DNA from: Rhizobium sp. CF080
GTDB taxonomy: Bacteria > Pseudomonadota > Alphaproteobacteria > Rhizobiales > Rhizobiaceae
DNA: 64,000 bases
Assembly: GCF_000282095.2 (NCBI RefSeq)
Contig: NZ_AKKC02000004.1
Coordinates: 1,550,001-1,614,000 of the forward strand
Direction: 5' to 3'
The notes beneath the pieces are model-generated. The model did no database searches. It was given only the letters and a program-made list of their open reading frames with translations, and was not told the DNA's origin. The position numbers and the translations under genes are program-made. Within the stretch, counting starts at the first letter, position 1. The number at the start of each line of letters is the position of its first letter. Shown one piece after another: positions 36,107 to 45,899 of the stretch.

Positions 36107-36859
36107 TTGGATACACTGACAGGCCGAACAATCCAGGCACTGAAGACTCACATCAGCGAAAGCCAGCTTGCCAAGGGTAACAAGCTTGGTTCGCTGAACG
36201 AATTGTCCCAGCGATTCGGCGTGAGCAGGACAGTTATCCGCGAGGCGGTGTCGGCATTGCGGTCCGATGGCGTGGTCGAAGCGCGTCATGGTGTCGGCGT
36301 CTTTGTCCGCGAACCGCCGCGCCCGAGCACGGACGAGCCTAGCACCTTTGACGCCGACGTCGCCTTGGCTCCGCTGGCACGCCTCAAAACCTCTTTCATG
36401 GATCTTCTTGAACTAAGAATGGCCTTCGAGGTCCATGCCGCCGGACTAGCTGCGGTCCGACGCTCCTGGGCGCAGGAATCGAATATCTGGAACGCCGCTC
36501 GTCAGTTCGAGGCGTCACTGGAGGATGAAGCCGAACTCGATCATCTCGACTTCGTTTTCCATCGCTCCATTGCAGAGGCGACGAATAACGGGGCCTTCAT
36601 CGAATTCTTCAGCCTCATGAGCCTGCAGATACTGCCGCAACCGGCATTTTCGAGACAGCTCAATCCGGCACTCATCACCCCCGACTACATTCAGAATACC
36701 GTGGTCGAACACCAGGCAATCTGCGAGGCCATCAGTTCCGGTAGCGCGGAACAGGCCCGCGAGGCGATGCGGGCTCACCTCAACCGAAGCCATCTGCGCT
36801 ACCGTGGCTTTTCGGACGGAGGCAATTCGCCGCTCAGCAACGTCGCGCATGGGGATTGA
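36107..36859 (+). CDS. GntR-family transcriptional regulator (FadR/FCD subgroup)
   Basis: A 250-residue regulator. The N-terminal winged helix has SLNELSQRFGVSRTVIREAV and ARHGVGVFV, the GntR hallmark. The C-terminal all-helical FCD ligand domain has LLELRMAFEVHAAGLAA, DLDFHRSIAEAT-like (LDFVFHRSIAEATNN) and EHQAICEAI with metal-binding Asp/His. It is divergent from the RidA/ABC/HyuAB operon and probably represses it until an organic-acid or amino-acid ligand binds. The start is TTG at 36107, right where the N-terminal helix begins, with GGGTGA upstream. Confidence 0.9.
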   Translation: MDTLTGRTIQALKTHISESQLAKGNKLGSLNELSQRFGVSRTVIREAVSALRSDGVVEARHGVGVFVREPPRPSTDEPSTFDADVALAPLARLKTSFMDLLELRMAFEVHAAGLAAVRRSWAQESNIWNAARQFEASLEDEAELDHLDFVFHRSIAEATNNGAFIEFFSLMSLQILPQPAFSRQLNPALITPDYIQNTVVEHQAICEAISSGSAEQAREAMRAHLNRSHLRYRGFSDGGNSPLSNVAHGD

Positions 36860-36866
36860 AGATACC

Positions 36867-36896
36867 TGGGATCGGCTGGGATCGGCTGGGATCGGC
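36867..36896 (+). repeat. Three tandem copies of a 10-bp repeat
   Basis: TGGGATCGGC occurs three times head to tail just after the GntR stop codon. It is too short and too few to be a known functional array; it may be a slippage product. Confidence 0.7.
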
Positions 36897-37009
36897 GGTG
36901 CGAGATGCCGTCTGGAGACTCTGCAACTCAAAATGTGCTTCGATAGTATAGGCTGCCGCTCATCATCTTCTAAAATAGAGAAATACTGGACCTTAGATAG
37001 GAGCTCGTA

Positions 37010-37186
37010 ATGGGTTGGAAAACGCCGAAGATCGAATACGTGAACGGGTACAAGATTGTTGAAGTCGATGGGCCTGCCTTCAAAGTCTACGAAGGCGATC
37101 GTCAGCTCGGGGATGATTTCGCCTATTCCGGCGAAGCGGCTGCTCACGCGAATTCTCTGCCAAGCCGGGATCCTCCACGCGGCTAA
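37010..37186 (+). CDS. Small conserved-looking protein, 58 residues
   Basis: An ATG at 37010 with AGGAGC 5 nt upstream opens a 58-codon frame ending in TAA at 37184. The product begins MGWKTPKIEYVNGYKIVEVD and continues with a compact, charged, beta-rich sequence (AFKVYEGDRQLGDDFAYSGE), with no membrane segment or signal peptide. Codon use is normal for the window. It stands alone between the GntR gene and the end of the next operon. No function can be assigned. Confidence 0.65.
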   Translation: MGWKTPKIEYVNGYKIVEVDGPAFKVYEGDRQLGDDFAYSGEAAAHANSLPSRDPPRG

Positions 37187-37501
37187 GCAGGAAAAGCGAG
37201 AAATCATCATGTTCCAGAATATGATACCCAGTACCGCGGTGTCCAGAAATCCGGCAACCCGCTCAACTCGATCTAACCTCGGGAGAGGTAAGCCGCCTAA
37301 ACTCACGCCGAATACCCTGCGCCTGTCTAGTCTCGTCAATTTGACGCCGCATCCACGTCTCGCTTTTTCCCGCTCATGTTCGGCCGGATAGATTGCCCGC
37401 CCGTGCTCGTGGACTGAAGCGAACCTGCAATCCCGTCGGCTGTCTATCGATAGCGGCCGCAGAAACACCAATACGACTGACAGAAACGGGATAGCCAGGC
37501 T
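37187..37501. other. Intergenic region, nothing recognised
   Basis: This 315-bp region lies between the small protein gene and the 3' end of the cysteine-synthase-family gene. No gene with a credible start and no terminator-like hairpin with a T-run was seen. Confidence 0.5.
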
Positions 37502-38668
37502 CTACGAGGAGATTCCGGCTGTTCGAAGTTTGCTCGACATAGCCGGATCGTATGTGCCATTGTCGATAAAGTTCTCGATCATGGTGCGATAAGGCTCGAT
37601 ATCGATTCCTTTTTCCTGCAACCAATCGGTATTGTAGTAAGTCTCTGCATACCGGTCTCCACTGTCACAGATCAACGAGACCAGTGAGCCTGTCTTGTCC
37701 TCTGCCATCATATTGGCCGCTATCCAGCACAGTCCGAAGAAGTTGGTGCCGCTTGATCCACCGACGCGCCGGAACAGCCGGTCTGACAGAACATGCATCG
37801 CGGCGATCGACGCGGCATCCGGTATCTTGATCATGTGATCGATGACGCCTGGAATGAATGATGGCTCGACTCTCGGCCGGCCGACACCTTCAATGCGAGA
37901 TGGCGTGGTGCAGGTGACGTCGCGATCACCCGAGATATACGATGCGTAGAACGCAGAATGTTCGACATCGACAACGCAGAGCCGGGTATTGAAATTGCGG
38001 TAGCGAATGTAACGGCCGATGGTGGCCGAGGTGCCGCCCGTGCCAGCATTCATCACCACCCATTCAGGCTCGGGATGCTCTTCCGCTTTCATCTGTTCGA
38101 AAATGCTTTCGGCGATGTTGTTGTTCCCGCGCCAGTCGGTGGCTCGCTCAGCGTAGGTGAACTGGTCAAGGTAATGCCCACAGGTCTCCTTTGCGATCTG
38201 CGCCGCAATGTTGTAGACCGCAGCGGGACTGTCGACGAAGTGACACGTCCCACCGAAACGCTCGATCGCTTCTATCTTTTGCCGGCTTGTGGAATGTGGC
38301 ATCACGGCTATGAAAGGCAAATCCAGCAGATGCGCGAAGTATGCTTCACTGACGGCGGTGGAACCCGATGAGGCTTCGACTAGCGTGGTGCCTTTTCTGA
38401 TCTTGCCATTACAGATAGCATACAGAAAAAGCGACCGCGCCAACCTGTGCTTGAGGCTACCCGTCGGATGCGTGGATTCATCTTTGAGATAGATCGAAAT
38501 CCCTTTCAGCCCCTTGAAGACCGGATTGACCAGATGGGTATCCGCCGATCGTCGGCCGTCGCCCTGGAGAATACCGATCGCATGACGTGACCATTCACGG
38601 TCGACGTTGGGCGGCAACGTTTCCAGTGGCGGGCAAGGAATGCAGGGATCGACATGGGCTTTTGACAT
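37502..38668 (-). CDS. PLP-dependent cysteine-synthase-family enzyme (beta-lyase/Cds1-like)
   Basis: A 388-residue fold-type II PLP enzyme. PLP Lys73 lies in [11 protein letters not shown], the SSGST substrate loop is at 100-104, and the glycine-rich phosphate loop is [12 protein letters not shown]. It has a longer C-terminus than classical CysK/CysM. The branch resembles Cds1-type cysteine desulfhydrases, which release sulfide and 2-aminoacrylate. The directly preceding ridA gene, whose product removes 2-aminoacrylate, supports a beta-elimination role. The ATG at 38668 has GAGGATA upstream. The earlier in-frame ATG at 38887 would overlap ridA. It is the last gene of the operon. Substrate uncertain. 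Confidence 0.82.
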   Translation of the reverse strand: MSKAHVDPCIPCPPLETLPPNVDREWSRHAIGILQGDGRRSADTHLVNPVFKGLKGISIYLKDESTHPTGSLKHRLARSLFLYAICNGKIRKGTTLVEASSGSTAVSEAYFAHLLDLPFIAVMPHSTSRQKIEAIERFGGTCHFVDSPAAVYNIAAQIAKETCGHYLDQFTYAERATDWRGNNNIAESIFEQMKAEEHPEPEWVVMNAGTGGTSATIGRYIRYRNFNTRLCVVDVEHSAFYASYISGDRDVTCTTPSRIEGVGRPRVEPSFIPGVIDHMIKIPDAASIAAMHVLSDRLFRRVGGSSGTNFFGLCWIAANMMAEDKTGSLVSLICDSGDRYAETYYNTDWLQEKGIDIEPYRTMIENFIDNGTYDPAMSSKLRTAGISS

Positions 38669-38678
38669 CGAGGTATCC

Positions 38679-39056
38679 TCAAACGAGTTCGATGATGGCT
38701 TCGACCTCGACCTTGGCACCCTTGGGGAGCGCGGACACCTCGAAGGTGGCACGCGCCGGATACGGCTCGGAGAAGGTGGCGCCATAAGCCTCGTTGATGG
38801 CAGCAAAACCCGAAAGATCGGTAAGCAGGATGGTCGTCTTGACGGTCTTCGACAGGTCCGTGCCGGCAGCCTTGGCGATCGCGGCAATGTTTGCGAGGCA
38901 CTGCCTCATCTGATCGACGGCATCTTCCGAGCTGAATTTGCCGGTGGCGGGATCGATCGGAAGCTGGCCTGAAACAAACAGCAGTCCTCCGGCAATACGG
39001 GCCTGCGAATAGGGGCCGATTGCGGCGGGCGCCTTGTCGGTGGAGATTGAGGTCAT
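38679..39056 (-). CDS. ridA: RidA enamine/imine deaminase
   Basis: A 125-residue canonical Rid[21 protein letters not shown] at the N-terminus, Arg102 in [10 protein letters not shown] matching Arg105 of the family, and [15 protein letters not shown] at the end. It hydrolyses 2-aminoacrylate and similar imines to 2-oxo acids plus ammonia. Both neighbours can make such intermediates: the D-amino-acid dehydrogenase upstream makes imines, the PLP lyase downstream aminoacrylate. The start at 39056 is where homology begins. Confidence 0.93.
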   Translation of the reverse strand: MTSISTDKAPAAIGPYSQARIAGGLLFVSGQLPIDPATGKFSSEDAVDQMRQCLANIAAIAKAAGTDLSKTVKTTILLTDLSGFAAINEAYGATFSEPYPARATFEVSALPKGAKVEVEAIIELV

Positions 39057-39167
39057 GGAACTGCCTTTCACAATTTGACGTGCCCTTATCCGTCTTGAGA
39101 CGGATCCGGTGTATGCGCCATCTATATCAGGAATAGTCACGGTTGGTGACTGATGATGGGATGTCCT

Positions 39168-40427
39168 TCATGTCCGAAAACGTGACGCGGAAAGACTTGC
39201 TATCTCAGGCATAAATTGACGCCCGGCGATGAGGTCCGCAACGATTAATGCGGTCACAGGCCCCGTTGCCATGCCAATATGGCCATGTCCGAAGGCATGG
39301 ATGATGTCGGTGCTCAGGCGGGCGGGACCGATGACCGGCAAACCATCCGCCACGGACGGGCGATGTCCCATCCAGCGATCGATCTCTTTCCCCCCGGTTC
39401 CGTCTGCGAGCGCCGTGTACGTCTTTCCCGCATGGCGCAGCAGAATATCGGCCCGCCGCCAGTCTGGTTTAGCGTCAACGCTGGCGAGCTCAACCTGCCC
39501 AGCAATGCGCAGACCCGCAACGGTTGGATTGTTACCCATCTTGCCGTCTCCCGGCATGACCGGCATCGTTCCCGTCAGAATGTCGGATGGTATCACTACA
39601 TGGTAACCCCGCTCGCTCTGCAGAGGCACCCGATCACCGGCCGCCTGCGCCAGTGCTTTCGAATGAACGCCGGCAGCTATGACGGCACGGTCGCAAGAAA
39701 TCAGGCCCGTCTCGGTGACGACACCCTCCAGGCGCCCATTTGCCACCTGGAAAGCGGCGGCTTTTGCCTTCAACCGCTCGGCGCCCAGTCTGACGGCCTG
39801 CTCGACGATTGCCGCTACGTAACCACCCGGATCGACGACGTGGCCACCGTGTTCAACCAAGGCAGCAAATGTATAACGGTCGGACAGTTCAGGTTCCAAT
39901 GCATGCAGTTGAGCAGCGGACAGTTCGCGGAAGGCCACGCCGTTGTCGCGTCTCACGCGCCACGCAAACGCCTCCGCTTCGAATGCTGCCCTGTCGGGAT
40001 ATGCGTAGATCAGGCCGTTGCGCCTGATCAGTTCCGGCCGGCCTATTTTTTCTGCAAGCGCCGCATGGCGCGCCGGCGCATCGTGCAGCAGGCCAGACAG
40101 GATGCGGGCCGTGCACTCCACTTTTGTCGCAGTCGAGCCAGCCGTGACGAACCTTACGAGCCATGGGGCGAGCGAGGCCAGATGCGTCCAGCGGATCGCA
40201 AGCGGCCCTGTGGGATCGGCCAGGAATCCGGGGACCTTCTTCCATAGTCCCGGCATCGACATCGGGATTATGGAGGCCGGGCTCAACCAGCCGCTGTTGC
40301 CGTAGCTTGCGGCATGGCGACCGCCGGGCTGCTCCGGCTCGATGATCGAGACACGATGACCCTGGTCGACGAGTTCCAACGCAGTCGCGGCGCCGACGAT
40401 ACCGGCTCCAATGACGGCTACATGCAT
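39168..40427 (-). CDS. dadA: FAD-dependent D-amino-acid dehydrogenase (DadA-like)
   Basis: A 419-residue DAO-family flavoenzyme. The FAD Rossmann motif VIGAGIVGAATALELVDQGH is at 5-24, followed by EPEQPGGRHAASYGNSGWLSP as in DadA. The C-terminal GHGHIGMATGPVTA motif closes the flavin site. DadA oxidises D-amino acids to imino acids that hydrolyse to 2-oxo acids, passing electrons to the respiratory chain. D-hydroxyproline dehydrogenases are close relatives and cannot be excluded. The ATG at 40427 has GAAGGT upstream. It is followed by ridA, which suits an imine-producing enzyme. Confidence 0.87.
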   Translation of the reverse strand: MHVAVIGAGIVGAATALELVDQGHRVSIIEPEQPGGRHAASYGNSGWLSPASIIPMSMPGLWKKVPGFLADPTGPLAIRWTHLASLAPWLVRFVTAGSTATKVECTARILSGLLHDAPARHAALAEKIGRPELIRRNGLIYAYPDRAAFEAEAFAWRVRRDNGVAFRELSAAQLHALEPELSDRYTFAALVEHGGHVVDPGGYVAAIVEQAVRLGAERLKAKAAAFQVANGRLEGVVTETGLISCDRAVIAAGVHSKALAQAAGDRVPLQSERGYHVVIPSDILTGTMPVMPGDGKMGNNPTVAGLRIAGQVELASVDAKPDWRRADILLRHAGKTYTALADGTGGKEIDRWMGHRPSVADGLPVIGPARLSTDIIHAFGHGHIGMATGPVTALIVADLIAGRQFMPEIASLSASRFRT

Positions 40428-40461
40428 GGGAATATACCTTCGATGAGATGTCATCCGCGCG

Positions 40462-41961
40462 TCATTCCTGAAACGCTTCCTCGCGAACGCTGCTGATTTT
40501 CGGAAGCGCCACGATGACGAGGCTGATGACCGCGCATGCAAGGAGCACAGCCGAGATCGGGCGATCGACGAAGATCACCGGATTGCCGCGGGAAAGGAAC
40601 ATCGCTCGGCGGAAATTCTCTTCCATCATCGGCCCCAGCAGCAATCCCATGATCAAAGGTGCGGCGTCGCAATCAAGCTTTGCGAAGATGTAACCAGCCA
40701 AGCCGAAGATGGCGAGCAGCCAGAGATCGAAGACATTGTTGCCAAGCGAGATTGCACCGATCGAGCAGAACACCAGAATGGCCGGGTATAGATAACGGAA
40801 GGGCAAAGTCAGGAGGCGCGTCCAGATGCCGATCAACGGCAGGTTCAGCACCAGCAACATGAGGTTGCCAACCCACATGGAGACGATCACACCCCAGAAA
40901 ACGTCGGGGTGATCGGATATCAGGGTCGGACCGGGCGCTATGCCCTGCATGATGAGAGCTCCGAACATCAGGGCCATCACCGCATTCGCCGGCAGCCCAA
41001 GTGTCAGGAGCGGGACGAAGGAGGTTTGCGCGCCAGCATTGTTGGCACTTTCCGGCGAGGCGACACCTTCGATCGCGCCGCCGCCAAACCCTTCCGGCGG
41101 AGAGCTCACCCGTTTTTCAATCGCGTAGGCAGCGAAGGCGGCAAGAAGCGCACCACCGCCCGGCAGGAGGCCGAGAAGCGAACCGATCCCTGTTCCACGT
41201 AGGATTGGCCCCACCATTCGCCTGAGGTCATCCTTCGATGGAATCATCGAAAACAATGGAGCGCTGATTGCGGTGCGGCTCTCGGGATTTTCGAGATCCT
41301 TGATGAGTTCGCCGATGCCGAACAGCCCCATCGCGACGACCACAAAATTCACACCGCTCGACAGATCCTCGAAACCCAATGTGAACCGGGGTACTGCCGT
41401 CTGGACATCCTGACCGATCAGACCGACCAGAATGCCGATGAAGACCATGGCAAGCGCCTTCGGCAACGAACCCCGCGCCAGGACGACCGAAGCGATCAGG
41501 CCGAGGATCATCAGGGAGAAATATTCGGCCGGACCGAAGAGCAAACCAAGCTCGGCCAGCGAAGGCGCAAACAGGGCAAGCAGAAGAGTAGCGACTGTCC
41601 CTGCAAAGAACGACCCGATGGCAGCTGTCGATAGCGCGACACCAGCCCTTCCGTTGCGCGCCATCTTGTAACCGTCGATCGCCGTAACGACCGATGACGC
41701 TTCGCCGGGGAGATTGAGAAGGATAGCCGTTGTCGAGCCGCCATATTGCGCGCCATAATAAATACCGGCCATCATGATGAGCGAGGTCACCGGCTCAAGC
41801 CCGATCGTGAACGGTAACAGGATCGCCATCGTCGCCGCCGGCCCGAGACCCGGCAGAACGCCGACGAGGGTGCCGAGCAGAACGCCGACGAAACACCACA
41901 GGAGATTGACCGGCAACGTGGCCTGATCGAGGCCGAGAAGCAAAAGGTTCACGGTTTCCAT
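40462..41961 (-). CDS. tctA: Tripartite tricarboxylate transporter, large membrane subunit TctA
   Basis: A 499-residue integral membrane protein of the TctA family with conserved loops LPGLGPAATMAILLPFTIGL, GGSTTAILLNLPGEASSVVTA and LLPGGGALLAAFAAYAIEK. With TctB and the periplasmic TctC it forms a secondary, ion-driven uptake system for carboxylates. The ATG at 41961 is preceded by GAGAGC and lies 10 nt after tctB. The long frame above it is an open extension only. Confidence 0.92.
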   Translation of the reverse strand: METVNLLLLGLDQATLPVNLLWCFVGVLLGTLVGVLPGLGPAATMAILLPFTIGLEPVTSLIMMAGIYYGAQYGGSTTAILLNLPGEASSVVTAIDGYKMARNGRAGVALSTAAIGSFFAGTVATLLLALFAPSLAELGLLFGPAEYFSLMILGLIASVVLARGSLPKALAMVFIGILVGLIGQDVQTAVPRFTLGFEDLSSGVNFVVVAMGLFGIGELIKDLENPESRTAISAPLFSMIPSKDDLRRMVGPILRGTGIGSLLGLLPGGGALLAAFAAYAIEKRVSSPPEGFGGGAIEGVASPESANNAGAQTSFVPLLTLGLPANAVMALMFGALIMQGIAPGPTLISDHPDVFWGVIVSMWVGNLMLLVLNLPLIGIWTRLLTLPFRYLYPAILVFCSIGAISLGNNVFDLWLLAIFGLAGYIFAKLDCDAAPLIMGLLLGPMMEENFRRAMFLSRGNPVIFVDRPISAVLLACAVISLVIVALPKISSVREEAFQE

Positions 41962-41971
41962 GGCTGCTCTC

Positions 41972-42430
41972 CTAAGATCCAAACCAGGGACCGACGATCG
42001 GAACCGACATTCCGAGGCCCTTGATGAAGACGACACTGCAAATCGCGCCAAGCGCCAGGCCGTACAGCACCATTTTTGCGAACTCGAAAGGTCTGGAGGC
42101 CAGAGCAGCAATGAAGCTGCAACACAGGACTGCAAGCAGAAGTCCACCTCCCCGGACGATGAGCCCGAAGACAATGATGGACGCAATGATCACAAACACT
42201 TTCTGGATATGAACGTGCGCAGGAGCGATCTTCGCTGTGCTTCTGCGACCCGAGACGAAGACGACGAGACCCATTGCGATAAGCCCGACTGCCACCAGCG
42301 CCGGAAACGCGCCAGGCCCGATCCGCCGAAAGCTCCCGAACGGAAGTTCGAAGCTACCGACGAGGAAACACGTTCCGACCAGGATGAAGAACAGCCCGGC
42401 GATGATGTCTGCATTCAAACGGGATGACAC
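41972..42430 (-). CDS. tctB: Tripartite tricarboxylate transporter, small membrane subunit TctB
   Basis: A 152-residue protein with four hydrophobic helices and the RRIGPGAFPALVAVGL motif of TctB after the first helix. It overlaps the 3' end of the molybdoenzyme gene by 16 nt. It works with TctA as the membrane part of the carboxylate importer. Confidence 0.88.
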   Translation of the reverse strand: MSSRLNADIIAGLFFILVGTCFLVGSFELPFGSFRRIGPGAFPALVAVGLIAMGLVVFVSGRRSTAKIAPAHVHIQKVFVIIASIIVFGLIVRGGGLLLAVLCCSFIAALASRPFEFAKMVLYGLALGAICSVVFIKGLGMSVPIVGPWFGS

Positions 42431-44814
42431 GGAAGCTCCTTGGCTGTCGTAGTTACGGGGCGTGGGTCGGCGACGAATTCGGGTGGAGCATACGCACGCG
42501 ACACAGGCAGCGGTGCCGTAAACCGGACGATCTCGACCAGGCAGGAATTAGGGCTGGGGCCCTGAGACAGGCGGGAAGTGCCGCGATCGAGGGTCAGCAC
42601 GTTGGGGTTTCCGTTGAGCTCGAGGGAGCCGGCCTCTGCAGGATCGGACGGGTCGAACCATGCCCCCGTCGCCATCTGGACCACACCCGGCAGCACGGCA
42701 TCCGTAATGGTTGCGATCCCCAGGCATTCTCCCCGAAGGCTCGCCAGCTTGACCACATCGCCTTCGGCAATACCTCGCAACGACGCGTCGTGCGGATGGA
42801 TGCGAACAGGCTGACGGCCGCCTTTCTTTGTTCGCCGCGATGGTATCGCATGATCCCACTGGCTGTGCAGCTTGTCATGCGGCTGGCAGGACAGGAGATG
42901 AAGCGGGAATTGCGCAGCCCTCTCAGCGCCAAGCCATTCGGCCGGAGGCACCCACGCCGGGTGGCCAGGACAATCGTCATAGCCAAAGCTCTCGATCGGG
43001 CCGGAGGCAATTTCGATCAGGCCGGAGGGCGTTTTCAAAGGGTGAGCGAGAGGGTCCGCCCTGAATTCGGACATGAACGGGACATCAGGTTCACGCCCCT
43101 CGATTTCGACCAGTCCAACCTCCCTAAAATGTCCGAAATCCGGGATCTCTATCCCGCTTTTCAATGCGTTTGCCCGGGTTTCATCATAAAGCCGACGCAA
43201 CCATTCCGCCTCAGTCAACCCCTCGGTAAAGGCCAGCTCCGCGCCGAAACGTCTTGAGATTTCTCGCAGAATTTCATGATCCGTCCGGACGCCGGCGGGC
43301 GGCGGGAAAACTCCGGACGAATATCCGATGAAACTGTCGCGGCCGCTGGCGACGATATCGTCCCTTTCGAGATATGTGGCGGCTGGAAGAACGATATCGG
43401 CATGTTTTGCGTGAGCATTCCACCAGTGCTCGTGAACCACGATCGTATCCGGCCGTTGCCATGCTTCGACCAAGCGATTGAGGTCCTGATGATGGTGGAA
43501 CGGATTGCCGCCCGCCCAGTAGACGAGCTTGATCTCCGGGTAGTGGAACGTCTTGCCGTTATAGTCATAGGCCCCACCGGGCGACAGCAACATGTCTGCG
43601 ATACGGGCAACCGGAATGACGCCGGCAATCGCATTTCGCCCTTGTGGCAAGGAGGGCCATTTCACTGCAGGTTTCGGCTGGCCGATACCGGCCACGGATG
43701 CGTAACCGAAACCGAAACCGCCCCCCGGCAATCCGATCGTGCCGAGCAACGCCGAGAGCACGACCGTGGCCCAATAGGGCTGCTCGCCATGGTCTGCACG
43801 CTGCAGCGACCACGACATCATGATGAGCGTGCGCTTTGCCGCCATCTCGCGTGCGAGAGCGACGATAGCGTCCGCAGCAAGCCCGGTGATTTCCCACGCC
43901 CATGCGGCATCTTTCACGATACCATCCTTACGCCCGAAAAGATAATCCCGGTACCTTTCGAAACCTATCGTATAGCGCTCGATGAAGGTTCTGTCGTACA
44001 GTTCTTCAACGACCAATGTATGGGCCAAGGCCAGAAGCGCAGCCGTGTCTGTACCGGGACGCAACCCGAGCCACTCCGCGTCGAGCTCGCTCGCTGCATC
44101 GTCCCGTACGGGCGTGATGTTGACGAAACGCGCGCCAGCCTTGCGGCAGGCCAGCAACCCACTACGGGTTTCATGGCGCGACACGCCGCCGGCATTCACT
44201 TGGGCATTGCGCAAGGGCGTGCCGCCGAACATGACGATCAATTCGCTGTGTCCGACGATCTGGCTCCAGGGCGTGTGCCCGGAAATCATCCCCTCCGTCG
44301 AGCCAATCACATGCGGCAGGATTACTTCGCCTGCAGCATAGCTATAGGTCTGGACAGACCGGAACGAACCACCGATCGTGTTGAAAAAACGTTTGAGCTG
44401 GCTTTGGGCATGGTGAAACCGCCCGGCGCTGGACCAGCCATACGAGCCCGAAAAAATGGCCTCGTTGCCAAATTTGTCCCGAACCAGACGGATTTCGTTA
44501 GCCACCAGATCGAGCGCCTCTTTCCAGCTCACCTCGACAAACGGATCGCTTCCACGCCGTGAGGTGGCGGTGCCAGGACCGTTCTCAAGAAAGGATTTGC
44601 GAACAGCGGGCTTCAGAATGCGGCAGGGCGCGAGCCTGTCGGACAGAAGTTCGCTACCGAACAATGCCGGATCGGGATCGATCTCGGCCGGGCGAAGTAC
44701 GTCCTGTTTTGCGTCATAGCCGTAAAACCCCCAGTGCGCCGCGACATGGGGCTGCCGCGTTGAAGGCTCCGGACATCCAGTGTCTTTTTCCAAGATGTGC
44801 GGAGCCTTCGCCAT
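42415..44814 (-). CDS. Molybdopterin-dependent S-/N-oxide reductase, BisC-like
   Basis: A 799-residue single-subunit enzyme of the DMSO/TMAO/biotin-sulfoxide reductase family. The motif GSYGWSSAGRFHHAQ at 123-137 carries the molybdenum-ligand Ser. Further blocks are GGTPLRNAQVNAGG, GLPGGGFGFGY and a C-terminal cofactor domain (LHSQWDHAIPSR, PNVLTLDRGTSRLSQGPS). No N-terminal FeS cysteines and no twin-arginine signal are seen, so it is probably cytoplasmic like BisC. It reduces a sulfoxide or N-oxide. It lies inside a transporter operon, between tctC and tctB, so the imported compound may carry an S-oxide or N-oxide. The ATG at 44814 follows the tctC stop; a GTG two codons earlier is possible. 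Confidence 0.88.
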   Translation of the reverse strand: MAKAPHILEKDTGCPEPSTRQPHVAAHWGFYGYDAKQDVLRPAEIDPDPALFGSELLSDRLAPCRILKPAVRKSFLENGPGTATSRRGSDPFVEVSWKEALDLVANEIRLVRDKFGNEAIFSGSYGWSSAGRFHHAQSQLKRFFNTIGGSFRSVQTYSYAAGEVILPHVIGSTEGMISGHTPWSQIVGHSELIVMFGGTPLRNAQVNAGGVSRHETRSGLLACRKAGARFVNITPVRDDAASELDAEWLGLRPGTDTAALLALAHTLVVEELYDRTFIERYTIGFERYRDYLFGRKDGIVKDAAWAWEITGLAADAIVALAREMAAKRTLIMMSWSLQRADHGEQPYWATVVLSALLGTIGLPGGGFGFGYASVAGIGQPKPAVKWPSLPQGRNAIAGVIPVARIADMLLSPGGAYDYNGKTFHYPEIKLVYWAGGNPFHHHQDLNRLVEAWQRPDTIVVHEHWWNAHAKHADIVLPAATYLERDDIVASGRDSFIGYSSGVFPPPAGVRTDHEILREISRRFGAELAFTEGLTEAEWLRRLYDETRANALKSGIEIPDFGHFREVGLVEIEGREPDVPFMSEFRADPLAHPLKTPSGLIEIASGPIESFGYDDCPGHPAWVPPAEWLGAERAAQFPLHLLSCQPHDKLHSQWDHAIPSRRTKKGGRQPVRIHPHDASLRGIAEGDVVKLASLRGECLGIATITDAVLPGVVQMATGAWFDPSDPAEAGSLELNGNPNVLTLDRGTSRLSQGPSPNSCLVEIVRFTAPLPVSRAYAPPEFVADPRPVTTTAKELPCHPV

Positions 44815-44816
44815 GA

Positions 44817-45788
44817 TCACTCTACCTTGATGCCAGTAGCGTCGATGATGGAGCGGTAGCGGGTGGTTTCATCCGAAACGAAGGTCTTCAGGTCGGCACC
44901 GTTCTTGTAGGCGGGCTCAAAGCCGAATACAGCAAGCTTGTCCTTGAATTCCTGCGAGGTCGCGACGTTCTCGACAGCCGAGTTCAGATATTCCTGTGCT
45001 TTCGGATCCATGTTCTTCGGCCCCCAGATGGCGTACCAAGACAGCATTTCCAGCGGCTCCATGCCACTTTCGGCAACGGTCGGGACATCAGGTGCCAGGG
45101 CAGAGCGCTTCAGACTGGTGATCGCGAGAGCCTTCAGGCGGTTGGCCCTCACATGTGGAAGCGAAGACAGGATCGGATCCGCGATCAGTTGAACCTGTCC
45201 GCCGATCATGTCCGTCAGTGCCGGACTTGCACCCTTGTAGGCGACGATTTCCGTATCCACGCCAGCCTCGTGCTTGAGAACCTCAACGGTCAAATGACCG
45301 GCAGAACCATAACCCGATGTCGCGAAATTGAAATCGTCGGGATTTGCCTTCACCTCGGCGAAGAACTCCTTCAGCGTATTTGCCTTGACGGTCGGATTGG
45401 TCGTTACCAACAGCGGGCCTGCGGCGACTTCGCCGATATGCGTGAAGTCATTGATGATATCGAACTTGACGTTCTTGTTCAGGAGCGGCGTCACGACATG
45501 GATTGATGCGTTGAACAGCAGAGTATAGCCGTCCGCAGGGGCCTTGATCACCTCTGCTGAGCCGACGGCGCCCCCAGCGCCCCCAGCGCGGTTATCGACG
45601 ACGAAGGTCTTGCCGGTCTTTGCAGCCAGGCCGCTCGCGAGAACCCGCGCTATACCATCGACTGCACCACCTGGCGGATAAGGAACAACAATTGTGACAG
45701 GACGCGATGGGAAGTCATCCGCTGCTGCAAAGGCTGGAGACACCAGCGTCATCGACAAGGCAAGCAATGTTGGTCCAACACTTCTCAT
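44817..45788 (-). CDS. tctC: Tripartite tricarboxylate transporter binding protein TctC (Bug family)
   Basis: A 323-residue periplasmic Bug receptor with a signal peptide and the motifs VTIVVPYPPGGAVDGIAR, VDNRAGGAGGAVG and ATSGYGSAGHLTVE. It captures a carboxylate ligand for TctAB. AAGGA precedes the ATG by 8 nt. Its gene precedes the molybdoenzyme, an uncommon order for this transporter type. Confidence 0.92.
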   Translation of the reverse strand: MRSVGPTLLALSMTLVSPAFAAADDFPSRPVTIVVPYPPGGAVDGIARVLASGLAAKTGKTFVVDNRAGGAGGAVGSAEVIKAPADGYTLLFNASIHVVTPLLNKNVKFDIINDFTHIGEVAAGPLLVTTNPTVKANTLKEFFAEVKANPDDFNFATSGYGSAGHLTVEVLKHEAGVDTEIVAYKGASPALTDMIGGQVQLIADPILSSLPHVRANRLKALAITSLKRSALAPDVPTVAESGMEPLEMLSWYAIWGPKNMDPKAQEYLNSAVENVATSQEFKDKLAVFGFEPAYKNGADLKTFVSDETTRYRSIIDATGIKVE

Positions 45789-45899
45789 AATTGTGTTCCT
45801 TCTGGTTAAAGTCGCGAGCGATCAATGAGATTTCTTTGCAGTTCTCGATCGAATATCCGGGTTTTCGAACCTTCGATCATGACAAACGCTCTGCTATCG

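Noticed and set aside
43276..44562. 428-codon plus-strand frame inside the molybdoenzyme gene
   Set aside because: Shadow of the BisC-like gene, which holds all family motifs.
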